From an uncultured Paracoccaceae bacterium (GTDB lineage Bacteria; Pseudomonadota; Alphaproteobacteria; Rhodobacterales; Rhodobacteraceae): DNA of 7,144 nucleotides. The notes below the pieces were generated by a model. That model saw only the letters and a list, made by a program, of their open reading frames with translations, was not told the origin of the DNA and made no database searches. A program made the position numbers and the translations under genes. The stretch is taken from assembly GCA_937132145.1 (NCBI GenBank), contig CAKZNY010000167.1:1-7144 (forward strand). The letters are read 5' to 3'. Shown piece after piece: positions 1-6,645 of this stretch (positions are counted from its first letter, which is position 1; each line of letters opens with the position of its first letter).

Positions 1-72
1 AAACCAAACCCCTCCAGTTGGGCCGGGCCTCGCTTCGCTCGGCGGTCGGGTTTAGGTCAATAGGTCCTGATC
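1..72. other. Short region downstream of tpiA, no gene seen
   Basis: This stretch lies beyond the tpiA stop codon, which is read on the minus strand. It is GC-rich and holds a weak inverted repeat, AAACCC at 6-11 against GGGTTT at 48-53, around a GC-rich middle. On the minus strand this could act in tpiA transcript ending, but there is no compact stem followed by a run of T, so a terminator cannot be claimed. No convincing coding frame is seen, although a gene could begin outside the window. Confidence 0.25.
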
Positions 73-813
73 CTAGCTTTCGGCGGCACTTACTATACCG
101 GAGAAATCCGTGGCTTTTAGGGATGCGCCGCCAACAAGGCCGCCGTCGACATTTGAAACGGCGAAGATTTCTACCGCATTGCCTGGTTTCACAGAACCGC
201 CGTATAGCAGACGGATGCCGTTTCCGATTTCATCGCCAAAACGGGTGACGAGTTTGGCGCGAAGGTAGTCATGCACCTCGGCCACCTCTTCCAGTGTTGG
301 TGTGCGGCCTGTGCCGATGGCCCAGACGGGTTCGTAAGCCACGATGGTGTTGGCGGCGGTTGTCGCATCGGGGGTTGAGCCATCAAGCTGTCCGCCGATA
401 ACGTCCAGAGTTTCACCAGCGTCACGTTGCGCTTCGGTTTCCCCTACACAAACAATCGCTTGCAAACCTGCGCGCCAAGCAGCCAGCGTTTTCTTGTTCA
501 CCTCTGCATCGGTTTCACCGTGATCGGCACGACGCTCCGAGTGGCCCAGAATAACCGCGCCAGCGCCCGCATCCTTCAGCATCTCCGCCGAGGTGTCGCC
601 CGTATGCGCGCCGGTTTCATTCCAGTGGCAATCCTGCCCGCCGATAATGATGTCGCCGGACACCGCAGCCATGGCTGCTATCAGCGTTGCCGGAGGGCAA
701 ATGATTATGTCGCAATTCGCGCCCGCAGTGCTGGCCTTCAGGGCCTTCAATTCAGCAATAGATGCCTTCAGGCCATTCATTTTCCAATTACCAGCGGCAA
801 CTTTACGACGCAT
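73..813 (-). CDS. tpiA: Triosephosphate isomerase
   Basis: This cytoplasmic enzyme interconverts dihydroxyacetone phosphate and glyceraldehyde 3-phosphate in glycolysis and gluconeogenesis. From the chosen start the protein has 246 residues, the usual TIM-barrel length of about 250. The family motifs are present in order: GNWKMN near the N-terminus (Asn9, catalytic Lys11), GHSERR (electrophilic His91), the [11 protein letters not shown] segment with catalytic Glu161 and flexible loop 6, then YGGSVKPGN and VGGASL, which bind the phosphate. An ATG six bases upstream (817-819) would add Met-Asn, but it sits one base from the AGGAG ribosome site, whereas the ATG at 811-813 is seven bases away and gives the family-like start [11 protein letters not shown]. 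It is the last gene of a minus-strand operon, 27 bases after the Fe-S carrier gene, with no promoter obvious in that gap. All catalytic residues are intact. Identification is secure; only the start is open to question. Confidence 0.97.
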   Translation of the reverse strand: MRRKVAAGNWKMNGLKASIAELKALKASTAGANCDIIICPPATLIAAMAAVSGDIIIGGQDCHWNETGAHTGDTSAEMLKDAGAGAVILGHSERRADHGETDAEVNKKTLAAWRAGLQAIVCVGETEAQRDAGETLDVIGGQLDGSTPDATTAANTIVAYEPVWAIGTGRTPTLEEVAEVHDYLRAKLVTRFGDEIGNGIRLLYGGSVKPGNAVEIFAVSNVDGGLVGGASLKATDFSGIVSAAES

Positions 814-820
814 ATTCATA

Positions 821-825
821 CTCCT
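821..825 (-). promoter_or_regulatory. Ribosome binding site that sets the tpiA start
   Basis: The minus strand reads AGGAG here. It is one base from the first in-frame ATG (817-819) and seven bases from the second (811-813). Only the second has normal spacing, so it is favoured as the real start. Confidence 0.65.
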
Positions 826-840
826 GTAGGGATTTTGTTA

Positions 841-1191
841 TTACATATCTGCGAATTTAATGGATTCGCCGCAGCCACAAGCCTCGGTTACGTTCGGGTT
901 CTTGAACGAGAATCCTGCCTCCAGCAGCGAGACTTTATAATCTATTTCGGTTCCAAACAGGAACATCTGCGCCATAGGAGCGATCATTACGCGCGCACCG
1001 TTGTACTCGATCACCTCGTCGTTTGGATCGACTTCTTCAACGTAATCCATGGTATATTCCATGCCTGCGCAGCCACCTTTTTTGATACCGATCCGCAGGC
1101 CTTTTTTGTCGCCATCACCCATCAGGCTGGAAATTTGTTTGGCAGCAGCGTCCGTCATGGTTACGGCTGGTTTTCCGGGAATTGCAAACAT
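841..1191 (-). CDS. A-type Fe-S carrier (IscA/SufA/HesB family)
   Basis: A 116-residue protein of the A-type carrier family, which receives Fe-S clusters from a scaffold and delivers them to apo-enzymes in the cytoplasm. The three conserved cysteines are visible: Cys41 in GGCAGMEY, and Cys105 and Cys107 in the CGCGES motif near the C-terminus. This pattern covers IscA, SufA and ErpA, and sequence alone does not decide between them; a neighbouring DUF59 Fe-S assembly gene makes a SUF-linked role likely. The start ATG overlaps the stop of the upstream gene (TAATG), and AGGAG at 1200-1204, inside the end of that gene, lies eight bases before it, which points to translational coupling. tpiA follows in the same direction after 27 bases. 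No key residue is missing. Confidence 0.94.
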   Translation of the reverse strand: MFAIPGKPAVTMTDAAAKQISSLMGDGDKKGLRIGIKKGGCAGMEYTMDYVEEVDPNDEVIEYNGARVMIAPMAQMFLFGTEIDYKVSLLEAGFSFKNPNVTEACGCGESIKFADM

Positions 1192-1589
1192 TAATTTTGC
1201 TCCTGTGCGGTGGAAGTAATGGCTTCTATTTTCGCTGTCAAATCGGCGTTCAAAGCATCAATTGCGGATGTTATGCTCGAATAATCAGCGGCCTCGGCAA
1301 CCGGAATAGCGTCAATCTTGGCTTCTAGTGCGCGCAACACGTCGCTGAAATCAGCCAACTGTTGTGCTTGTTCGGCTTCCATTACGCTAATGGCCGTGGC
1401 CAAATTTTCGTTAGCCTCCATTAACGCTTTGTTAGTCATCGCCTGCTGTTCAGTTTGAACGGCCTGCTCAGTAAGGTGGGATTTGAGCACGCGCTCATTG
1501 TTAAGGTAAATCAGGCCACCGGCAACAACTGCCCCGACGATTGCCGAGACACTGATGCGGTAGACCAAATTGCCAATAACGCCTGCCAT
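1191..1589 (-). CDS. Unrecognised small protein with one membrane segment and probable coiled coil
   Basis: I do not recognise this 132-residue protein. Residues about 12-29 form one hydrophobic segment rich in Ile, Val, Ala and Gly, preceded by a short N-terminus with one Arg. The rest (about 30-132) is polar, rich in Ala, Glu, Gln, Leu and Ile with heptad-like spacing, and contains no cysteine or known catalytic motif; it reads as a long helical or coiled-coil region. It is probably a single-pass inner-membrane protein, with the helical part possibly in the periplasm; topology is inferred. It is joined to both neighbours by TAATG overlaps, upstream to the DUF59 gene and downstream to the Fe-S carrier, so it is made with Fe-S assembly factors. 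No strong ribosome site of its own is seen, which fits coupling. A role as a membrane anchor or partner for Fe-S maturation is only a guess. Confidence 0.85.
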   Translation of the reverse strand: MAGVIGNLVYRISVSAIVGAVVAGGLIYLNNERVLKSHLTEQAVQTEQQAMTNKALMEANENLATAISVMEAEQAQQLADFSDVLRALEAKIDAIPVAEAADYSSITSAIDALNADLTAKIEAITSTAQEQN

Positions 1590-1954
1590 TACATGAAGCC
1601 CAATTCCAGACGCGCCTCGTCAGACATCATATCCATGCCCCATTGTGGTTCCCATACCAGCTCCACATTCACAGTTTTAACGCCTGCAATCGGCGAGATT
1701 GCATCGGCAACCCAGCCCGGCATCTCGCCCGCAACAGGGCAACCGGGGGCGGTTAGGGACATCTTAACTTCCACATGGGCTTCGTCGTTGATGTCGATCG
1801 TATAGATCAGCCCGAGGTCGTAAATGTTTACGGGAACCTCCGGGTCGTGGACCGTGCGACAGGCCTCGACAATGGTGTCATATAGGGGGTGGTCCGTCGT
1901 GGACGGCGCGATCATCGGTGTGCCCTCCATGGGCATTTCGGCGTTTGCATTCAT
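1589..1954 (-). CDS. DUF59 / MIP18-family Fe-S cluster assembly protein (SUF-associated, SufT-like)
   Basis: A 121-residue protein of the DUF59 (FeS_assembly_P, MIP18-like) family, small cytoplasmic proteins that help mature Fe-S proteins and are often encoded with SUF genes. Visible motifs are DPEVPVNIYDLGLIY at residues 37-51, the MSLTAPGCPVAGEMP stretch with the conserved Cys72, and the VELVWEPQW motif near residue 100. The first 20 or so residues are Met- and Thr-rich and look like an unstructured leader; Met7, Met9 and Met14 are other possible starts. The first ATG is chosen because AAGGA lies about ten bases upstream on the minus strand. It is the first gene of the operon in this window, and its stop overlaps the next start (TAATG). 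The SUF core genes (sufBCDS) are not in the window. Confidence 0.93.
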   Translation of the reverse strand: MNANAEMPMEGTPMIAPSTTDHPLYDTIVEACRTVHDPEVPVNIYDLGLIYTIDINDEAHVEVKMSLTAPGCPVAGEMPGWVADAISPIAGVKTVNVELVWEPQWGMDMMSDEARLELGFM

Positions 1955-1988
1955 GGCTTCTCAATCCTTTTCGGAATTCCTGACTAAA

Positions 1989-2017
1989 CATATAGGGTAT
2001 AAGAATGCTGACGTCTA
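1989..2017 (-). promoter_or_regulatory. Candidate sigma-70 type promoter of the Fe-S/tpiA operon
   Basis: On the minus strand, TAGACG (2012-2017) and TATATG (1989-1994) are separated by 17 bases; each matches the consensus at four of six positions. Transcription would begin near 1982, leaving a leader of about 28 bases before the DUF59 start. The nearby bases do not give a symmetrical site that I can assign to IscR, RirA or Irr. Confidence 0.35.
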
Positions 2018-2091
2018 GATGATGGCAGGGCTTGAAACTGCGGCAAATTTGAGGTTGAACGCGCGGTAGGCGTGAAATGTCAGGAAAATAA

Positions 2092-3219
2092 GTGAAAAAC
2101 GTATCGTTCAAAATCAACCAGACGCAGGGAAAAGCCCGCACCGGCGTGCTGCATACACCGCGCGGGGACATCCGCACACCGGCGTTTATGCCAGTGGGGA
2201 CTGCCGCAACCGTGAAAGCGATGATGCCCGGCAGCGTGGCGGCCACAGGTGCTGACATCCTTTTGGGTAATACATATCACCTGATGTTGCGCCCCACAGC
2301 CGAGCGGATCGAGCGCTTGGGTGGTCTTCACAAATTTATGAACTGGGATAAGCCGATTTTAACGGATTCGGGCGGATTTCAGGTGATGAGCCTCGCCGGA
2401 TTGCGGAAATTGTCTGAAAACGGGGTGAAATTCAAATCCCATATCGATGGGTCCGAACATGATCTGACACCGGAACGCTCGATGGAGATCCAGCGGATGT
2501 TGGGCAGCGATATTGTTATGTGTTTTGACGAATGCACCCCGTATCCGGCGAAACCGGATGTCGTGGCTGATTCGATGCGTATGTCGATGAGGTGGGCGCA
2601 GCGCTCCAAGGATGCGTTTGGCGATCGGCCGGACCATGCGTTGTTTGGTATCCAGCAGGGCAGTACCATTCCCGAGATGCGCGAAGAAAGTTCCGAGGCG
2701 TTGAAATCCATCGGGTTTGACGGCTACGCCATTGGTGGTTTGGCCGTGGGCGAGGGGCAGGAGGCGATGTTCGATGTGCTCGATTACGCGCCTGGCATGT
2801 TGCCGACCGACAAGCCGCGTTACCTGATGGGCGTTGGAAAACCGGATGATATTGTCGGGGCCGTTCAGCGCGGTGTCGATATGTTCGACTGCGTTTTACC
2901 CTCAAGGTCCGGTCGCACAGGGCAGGCGTTAACGCGGATGGGGGCTATTAACTTGCGTAATGCACGCCACATAGACGACCCGCGCCCGCTGGACTGCGAG
3001 TGCACGTGCCCGACGTGCCAGAACTATTCCCGCGCCTATTTGCACCACGTACACAAATCCAAAGAGATCATCTCAAGCATGTTGTTAACATGGCATAATC
3101 TGCATTATTACCAAGAACTGATGCAGGGTTTGCGCGGGGCTATCGCCACCGGAACGCTGGATGATTTTGTGGCAGCTTTCCATGCGCGCCGTGAAATCGG
3201 GGATATCCCGCCGCGCTGA
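2092..3219 (+). CDS. tgt: Queuine/preQ1 tRNA-guanine transglycosylase
   Basis: This cytoplasmic enzyme swaps guanine 34 of the GUN-anticodon tRNAs (Asp, Asn, His, Tyr) for the queuosine precursor preQ1, the committing step for queuosine in tRNA. The protein has 375 residues, the length of the E. coli enzyme. Key features are [10 protein letters not shown] with catalytic Asp92, the FGIQQGS and [11 protein letters not shown] segments of the base pocket, FDCVLPSR with nucleophile Asp266, and the zinc site formed by Cys304, Cys306, Cys309 and His335 next to NYSRAYLHH. An extra Cys302 lies just before the zinc motif. The start is GTG, six bases after AGGA (2082-2085), and gives the usual family N-terminus. 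It is transcribed away from the Fe-S operon across a 137-base spacer, in which I find no convincing promoter for this gene. lon follows on the same strand after 163 bases. All catalytic and metal-binding residues are present. Confidence 0.98.
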   Translation: MKNVSFKINQTQGKARTGVLHTPRGDIRTPAFMPVGTAATVKAMMPGSVAATGADILLGNTYHLMLRPTAERIERLGGLHKFMNWDKPILTDSGGFQVMSLAGLRKLSENGVKFKSHIDGSEHDLTPERSMEIQRMLGSDIVMCFDECTPYPAKPDVVADSMRMSMRWAQRSKDAFGDRPDHALFGIQQGSTIPEMREESSEALKSIGFDGYAIGGLAVGEGQEAMFDVLDYAPGMLPTDKPRYLMGVGKPDDIVGAVQRGVDMFDCVLPSRSGRTGQALTRMGAINLRNARHIDDPRPLDCECTCPTCQNYSRAYLHHVHKSKEIISSMLLTWHNLHYYQELMQGLRGAIATGTLDDFVAAFHARREIGDIPPR

Positions 3220-3280
3220 CAAAGTGTTAACATATATGTGTGTATACTGGAACAAAAGCGGACTGAATTGAATATTTCCT

Positions 3281-3309
3281 CTTGAAACCCTGAACGCAGC
3301 ACTCCAAGT
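3281..3309 (+). promoter_or_regulatory. Candidate heat-shock (sigma-32/RpoH type) promoter of lon
   Basis: CTTGAAA at 3281-3287 matches the -35 element of RpoH promoters exactly. Fourteen bases later CTCCAAGT (3302-3309) resembles the -10 element CCCCATNT at five of seven informative positions. The lon start is 73 bases downstream. lon is a classic member of the RpoH regulon, so both position and target fit. The rest of the tgt-lon gap (3220-3382) contains the small palindromes TGTTAACA and ACATATATGT near 3226-3238 and a hairpin CTGAC-CTT-GTCAG at 3355-3367 just before the lon ribosome site. No clear tgt terminator is seen. Confidence 0.5.
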
Positions 3310-3382
3310 TATAGCAGAACATTGTAGGTAGGTTTGCGCCGATAATCGGGCTGCCTGACCTTGTCAGTTATAAGGACTAAGT

Positions 3383-5791
3383 ATGTCAGACTCAAACAGC
3401 GTTACCTATCCGGTTCTCCCGCTTCGGGATATTGTTGTTTTCCCTAACATGATCGTGCCGCTTTTTGTTGGCCGTGAAAAGTCTATCCGCGCGCTTGAAG
3501 AAGTGATGCAGGATGACAAGCAAATACTTCTTTCCAGCCAGAAAGACGCGAGCGAGGACGAGCCGACAGTCGATTCTATCAACGAGACCGGCGTTTTGGC
3601 GAATGTACTTCAACTGCTGAAATTACCTGATGGAACCGTGAAGGTTCTGGTTGAGGGCAAACAGCGCGTTCTGATTTCCCGCTTTCTGGATAATGACGAT
3701 TATTTCGAGGCCGAAGCTATCCTGATCCAAGAGGATTTGGTTGAATCCGATTTGATAACAGCCCTTTCGCGTTCGGTCATCGAGACGTTTGAGCGTTATG
3801 CTCGGCTGAACAAAAACGTCCCCGAAGAAGCGTTGAGCGCCGTGCAGGATGCATCGGATGCGATTAAACTGGCGGATACCATCTCCGGACATCTTGGTGT
3901 GTCGATTTCCGAGAAACAGAACCTGCTGGAAATCAACGACGTCGCACAGCGGCTCGAGAAAATATTCGAGCTTATGCAAAGCGAACTGTCGGTTCTAAAG
4001 GTCGAGAAAAAGATCAAATCGCGTGTGAAAACGCAGATGGAACGCACCCAGCGCGAGTATTATCTGAATGAACAGATGAAGGCGATCCAGAAAGAGCTCG
4101 GCGACGGCGAAGAAGGCCAAAGCGAGATCGGCGAGCTGGAAGAGCGTATTGCCGGCGTCAAGCTGTCCAAAGAGGCCAAAGAGAAGGTCGATGGAGAGCT
4201 GAAGAAACTGAAAAACATGTCGCCAATGTCGGCAGAGGCGACCGTTATCCGCAATTACCTCGACTGGATGCTGTCCATTCCATGGGGCAAACGCAGCCGT
4301 GTCAAGAAAGACCTGAACATAGCGCAGGCGGTTCTGGATAAGGATCACTATGGCCTTGAAAAGGTTAAAGAACGCATCATTGAATATCTGGCCGTGCAGC
4401 AGCGTAGCCAGAAGATGAAAGGCCCGATCCTGTGTCTGGTTGGCCCTCCGGGGGTTGGTAAGACTTCGTTAGGGAAATCTGTGGCCAAGGCGACAGGGCG
4501 CGAGTTTATTCGCATCAGCCTTGGCGGTGTGCGCGACGAATCCGAAATTCGGGGCCATCGCCGTACCTACATCGGCTCGATGCCTGGTAAGATCATCCAG
4601 TCGATGAAAAAGGCCAAAACGATTAACCCGCTTATCCTGCTCGACGAGATCGACAAGATGGGGCAGGATTATCGCGGCGATCCGGCGAGCGCGATGCTCG
4701 AGGTGCTCGACCCTGAACAGAACAGCACGTTTATCGACCACTATATGGAGGTCGAATATGACCTCTCGCACGTGATGTTCATAACGACAGCCAACTCCTA
4801 CAACATGCCGCGCCCGTTGCTGGACCGGATGGAGATCATCACGCTGGCAGGTTACACAGAGATCGAAAAAACCGAGATTGCCAAGCAGCATTTGCTTGAA
4901 AAGCAGATCAAGGGCCATGGTTTGAAAAAAGGCGAGTTCAGCCTTGGGGACGACGCGCTTTTGGACATCGTGCGGTATTACACCCGCGAGGCCGGTGTTC
5001 GTAACCTTGAGCGCGAGATTGCCAAGCTGTGCCGTAAAACAGTGACTGAAATTGTGATGGGTCGCGCGGAATCCGTGGCGATTACCAGCGAGAATATCGC
5101 GGAGTTCCTCGGGGTGCGTCGCTTCAAATTCGGTCTTGCCGAAGAGAAGGATCAAATTGGTGTTGTTACCGGCCTTGCGTGGACAGAAGTCGGCGGTGAT
5201 CTGTTGCAGATCGAAGCGCTGCGTCTGCCGGGCAAGGGTCGCATGAAAACCACCGGTAAACTTGGCGATGTGATGAAGGAATCCATCGAGGCGGCCGCCA
5301 GTTACGTGCGCTCCAAAGCGACCATACTGGGCATCAAACCAACCGAGTTCGAAAAGATCGACATTCACGTCCACGTCCCCGAGGCCGCAACGCCGAAGGA
5401 TGGGCCTAGTGCCGGTGTTGGCATGGTGACCTCGATCGTTTCGGTTCTGACACGCATTCCGGTGCGCCGTGATATCGCCATGACCGGCGAGGTGACATTA
5501 CGCGGTAATGTTCTGCCAATCGGCGGTTTGAAGGAAAAACTGTTAGCGGCCCTTCGCGGTGGAATTACGACGGTTCTTATCCCTGCGGATAACGAAAAAG
5601 ACCTGACTGAAATTCCTGACGTTATCACTGATGGCTTGAAAATAATTCCGGTTTCCAATGTGATGGAGGTGCTGAAACTGGCACTTGTCCGCATGCCCGA
5701 ATCCATTGAGTGGGACGAGGAGGCCGAAGCCGCCAAGGCTGCCGCCGTTGCCTCAACCAAGGATACAGGCGATGGTGCTACGGCACATTAA
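3383..5791 (+). CDS. lon: ATP-dependent endopeptidase Lon
   Basis: Lon is a cytoplasmic homo-oligomeric AAA+ serine protease that degrades misfolded proteins and short-lived regulators. The protein has 802 residues, close to the usual 780-810. In order it shows the N-terminal substrate-binding domain (about 8-200, beginning YPVLPLRDIVVFP), a charged helical linker (about 200-300, with EYYLNEQMKAIQKELG), the AAA+ module with Walker A GPPGVGKT at 354-361 and Walker B LILLDEID at 417-424, and the protease domain with KDGPSAGVGM (catalytic Ser676) and GGLKEKL (catalytic Lys719), a spacing of 43 as in E. coli Lon. The C-terminus ends in an Ala-, Glu- and Thr-rich tail of about 25 residues. AAGGA (3372-3376) lies six bases before the ATG. 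A candidate RpoH promoter lies upstream and a strong terminator downstream, so it is probably its own transcription unit. The HU gene that follows lon in many proteobacteria is not present here. The gene is intact. Confidence 0.99.
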   Translation: MSDSNSVTYPVLPLRDIVVFPNMIVPLFVGREKSIRALEEVMQDDKQILLSSQKDASEDEPTVDSINETGVLANVLQLLKLPDGTVKVLVEGKQRVLISRFLDNDDYFEAEAILIQEDLVESDLITALSRSVIETFERYARLNKNVPEEALSAVQDASDAIKLADTISGHLGVSISEKQNLLEINDVAQRLEKIFELMQSELSVLKVEKKIKSRVKTQMERTQREYYLNEQMKAIQKELGDGEEGQSEIGELEERIAGVKLSKEAKEKVDGELKKLKNMSPMSAEATVIRNYLDWMLSIPWGKRSRVKKDLNIAQAVLDKDHYGLEKVKERIIEYLAVQQRSQKMKGPILCLVGPPGVGKTSLGKSVAKATGREFIRISLGGVRDESEIRGHRRTYIGSMPGKIIQSMKKAKTINPLILLDEIDKMGQDYRGDPASAMLEVLDPEQNSTFIDHYMEVEYDLSHVMFITTANSYNMPRPLLDRMEIITLAGYTEIEKTEIAKQHLLEKQIKGHGLKKGEFSLGDDALLDIVRYYTREAGVRNLEREIAKLCRKTVTEIVMGRAESVAITSENIAEFLGVRRFKFGLAEEKDQIGVVTGLAWTEVGGDLLQIEALRLPGKGRMKTTGKLGDVMKESIEAAASYVRSKATILGIKPTEFEKIDIHVHVPEAATPKDGPSAGVGMVTSIVSVLTRIPVRRDIAMTGEVTLRGNVLPIGGLKEKLLAALRGGITTVLIPADNEKDLTEIPDVITDGLKIIPVSNVMEVLKLALVRMPESIEWDEEAEAAKAAAVASTKDTGDGATAH

Positions 5792-5809
5792 GCGCTTAGT
5801 ACGTCTCTA

Positions 5810-5850
5810 AAAACGGGCCGCAGATATCTGTCGGCCCGTTTTATTTTGCG
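5810..5850 (+). terminator. Rho-independent terminator after lon
   Basis: AAAACGGGCCG at 5810-5820 pairs over 11 bp with CGGCCCGTTTT at 5832-5842, and the T-rich run TTTTATTTT (5839-5847) overlaps the end of the stem. The loop contains the 10-base palindrome CAGATATCTG. The stem begins 18 bases after the lon stop, so this ends lon transcription before the tRNA gene. Confidence 0.92.
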
Positions 5851-5897
5851 CGGGTGGGGAAAATCAGAAAATTGCGGACAGAATTGCAAACTAGCAC

Positions 5898-5926
5898 TTG
5901 CCGCCCTCGAAAATACGGTTTATCAG
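5898..5926 (+). promoter_or_regulatory. Candidate promoter of the tRNA-Val gene
   Basis: TTGCCG (5898-5903) and TATCAG (5921-5926) are spaced by 17 bases, each matching the sigma-70 consensus at four of six positions. Transcription would start about 7 bases before the tRNA. The site lies beyond the lon terminator, so the tRNA needs its own promoter. Confidence 0.4.
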
Positions 5927-5939
5927 CCTCCCACGGAAT

Positions 5940-6015
5940 GGGTGATTAGCTCAGTTGGTAGAGCGCTTCCTTTACACGGAAGATGTCGGGAGTTCGAGCC
6001 TCTCATCACCCACCA
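5940..6015 (+). tRNA. tRNA-Val, anticodon TAC, CCA encoded
   Basis: The 76-base sequence folds as a complete cloverleaf. The acceptor stem is GGGTGAT (5940-5946) with ATCACCC (6005-6011); the D stem is GCTC (5949-5952) with GAGC (5961-5964); the anticodon stem is CTTCC (5966-5970) with GGAAG (5978-5982) around the loop TTTACAC; the T stem is GGGAG (5988-5992) with CTCTC (6000-6004) around TTCGAGC. The anticodon is TAC at 5973-5975, so the tRNA reads GUA and, with wobble modification, other valine codons. A is the discriminator base and CCA (6013-6015) is encoded. The tRNA separates the conserved housekeeping block from A+T-rich accessory DNA, but no second copy of its 3' end is seen that would mark an integration site. 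Confidence 0.97.
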
Positions 6016-6036
6016 TATTCCCCCTGAAATTGTTAT

Positions 6037-6049
6037 TGTATTGAATACA
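6037..6049. promoter_or_regulatory. Palindrome TGTATT-G-AATACA, candidate operator
   Basis: A perfect 6-bp inverted repeat with a one-base centre (TGTATTGAATACA) lies directly against the possible -35 element at 6050-6055. Its position before an interrupted reading frame suggests a binding site for a dimeric regulator of that gene. I cannot name the regulator. Short A+T palindromes also arise by chance. Confidence 0.3.
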
Positions 6050-6077
6050 TTGACGCCCTAAATTTCACGCAGCTAAT
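6050..6077 (+). promoter_or_regulatory. Candidate promoter of the interrupted gene
   Basis: TTGACG (6050-6055, five of six consensus bases) is followed after 16 bases by GCTAAT (6072-6077, four of six). Transcription would begin near 6084, some 15 bases before the GTG at 6099. It fits the reading frame that begins there and is cut by the IS. Confidence 0.35.
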
Positions 6078-6098
6078 TTTTAGCCGGGATCAGGCCGC

Positions 6099-6216
6099 GT
6101 GAGTATTGATGCATTTGAAAACATCCGAAATATAGCCATAGAAAAAGGCGGGTTTTGTCGGGATCTAAGCAATAACTTTGTTAGCTATATTCCCGGTAAC
6201 TCTATTTTAATAGTTA
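6099..6216 (+). pseudogene. 5' part of an unrecognised gene cut by the insertion sequence
   Basis: A frame opens with GTG at 6099 and runs through 39 sense codons to the IS edge at 6217; inside the IS it stops at 6225-6227. It begins VSIDAFENIRNIAIEKGGFC and reads like a soluble protein with mixed charge; I find no family motif. The only upstream stop in frame is TAG at 6081-6083, so GTG is the only likely start, with a weak AGG four bases upstream. If the IS and one TA copy are removed, codon A(6216)-G(7094)-T(7095) forms and the frame continues through Asn-Leu-Asn-Gln into the sequence at 7123 without a stop to the window edge. That continuity is the main reason to call it a real, interrupted gene. 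A 39-codon open frame in A+T-rich DNA could still be chance. Confidence 0.45.
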
Positions 6217-6233
6217 GGGGCTGTTGACGTTCA
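6217..6233 (+). repeat. Left terminal inverted repeat of the IS
   Basis: GGGGCTGTTGACGTTCA is an exact match to the complement of 7075-7091. The TA at 6215-6216 outside it is the likely left copy of the target duplication. The repeat contains TTGACG, a possible -35 element for the transposase. Confidence 0.95.
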
Positions 6234-6253
6234 GCATTCACAAATGGTCTGAT
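6224..6253 (+). promoter_or_regulatory. Candidate transposase promoter starting in the left repeat
   Basis: TTGACG (6224-6229) lies inside the left inverted repeat and is followed after 18 bases by TCTGAT (6248-6253, four of six consensus bases). Transcription would begin near 6260, about 30 bases before the transposase start. A -35 element in the left repeat is common among small insertion sequences. Confidence 0.35.
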
Positions 6254-6491
6254 CTGTGATTCAAGGTTGCAAACAACAGGAGAGCAGCCTTGACCCGAAG
6301 AGTTTTGAACGACGCCCAGTGGGCAATCATCGAACCTTTCTGCCTTGGAAAGAAGAACGACCCCGGCCAGACGGGGCGCGACCCCCGTCTATTTATGGAA
6401 GCGGTTTTGTGGATTGTGCGCACAGGCGCGCAATGGCGGGAACTTCCGGGCGAATTTGGTAGATGGAACAGCGTGTTCAAGCGGTTTCGTC

Positions 6492-6527
6492 CCTTACGGT
6501 GAATGTTCCATTCACCTATCGGCAATG
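6492..6527 (+). repeat. About 36-bp insertion with hairpin inside the transposase gene
   Basis: Compared with the family sequence, where KRFRR is followed directly by WVKAD, this copy has about 36 extra bases (a multiple of three). They hold a perfect 8-bp hairpin, GGTGAATG (6498-6505), loop TTC, CATTCACC (6509-6516), and the stop codon TGA (6500-6502) lies in its left arm. The exact borders are uncertain by a few bases because the edges share G and C runs. Confidence 0.6.
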
Positions 6528-6645
6528 GGTGGGTGAAGGCGGATGCTTTTTATATAATGTTCAAGGCCTTATCGGCAGGTTCCGACCTGGAATACGCCAT
6601 GATTGATGGCACCATCGTCAAAGTTCACCGCTCAGGTCAGGGCGC

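Noticed and set aside
427..1194. A 255-codon open frame on the plus strand across tpiA and the Fe-S carrier gene.
   Set aside because: It runs antisense through two clear genes and their gap, has no recognisable motif, and is best explained as an accidental open frame opposite well-supported coding sequence.
1975..2017. Possible iron- or Fe-S-responsive operator (IscR, RirA or Irr type) before the Fe-S operon.
   Set aside because: The bases around TGACTAAACATATAGGG show only partial likeness to IscR-type sites and lack a clear symmetrical partner, so no operator can be supported.
3220..3250. Possible terminator after tgt formed by TGTTAACA and ACATATATGT.
   Set aside because: Both are short A+T palindromes without a GC stem or following T run, so they do not form an intrinsic terminator.
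4469..5374. A 301-codon open frame on the minus strand within lon.
   Set aside because: It lies wholly opposite the AAA+ and protease domains of Lon, whose motifs are certain, and reads as a low-quality His- and Arg-rich sequence without family features.
5988..6015. tRNA-Val 3' end as an attachment site with a duplicated copy.
   Set aside because: No second copy of this sequence was found within the window and no integrase is present, so an att site cannot be claimed.
5846..6061. A 71-codon plus-strand frame over the tRNA-Val gene.
   Set aside because: It is a translation of tRNA sequence and its promoter region; such frames commonly appear over tRNA genes.
6129..6191. Inverted repeat AATATAGC (6129-6136) and GCTATATT (6184-6191).
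   Set aside because: Eight A+T-rich bases with a 47-base spacer inside a probable coding frame are easily expected by chance and form no compact hairpin.
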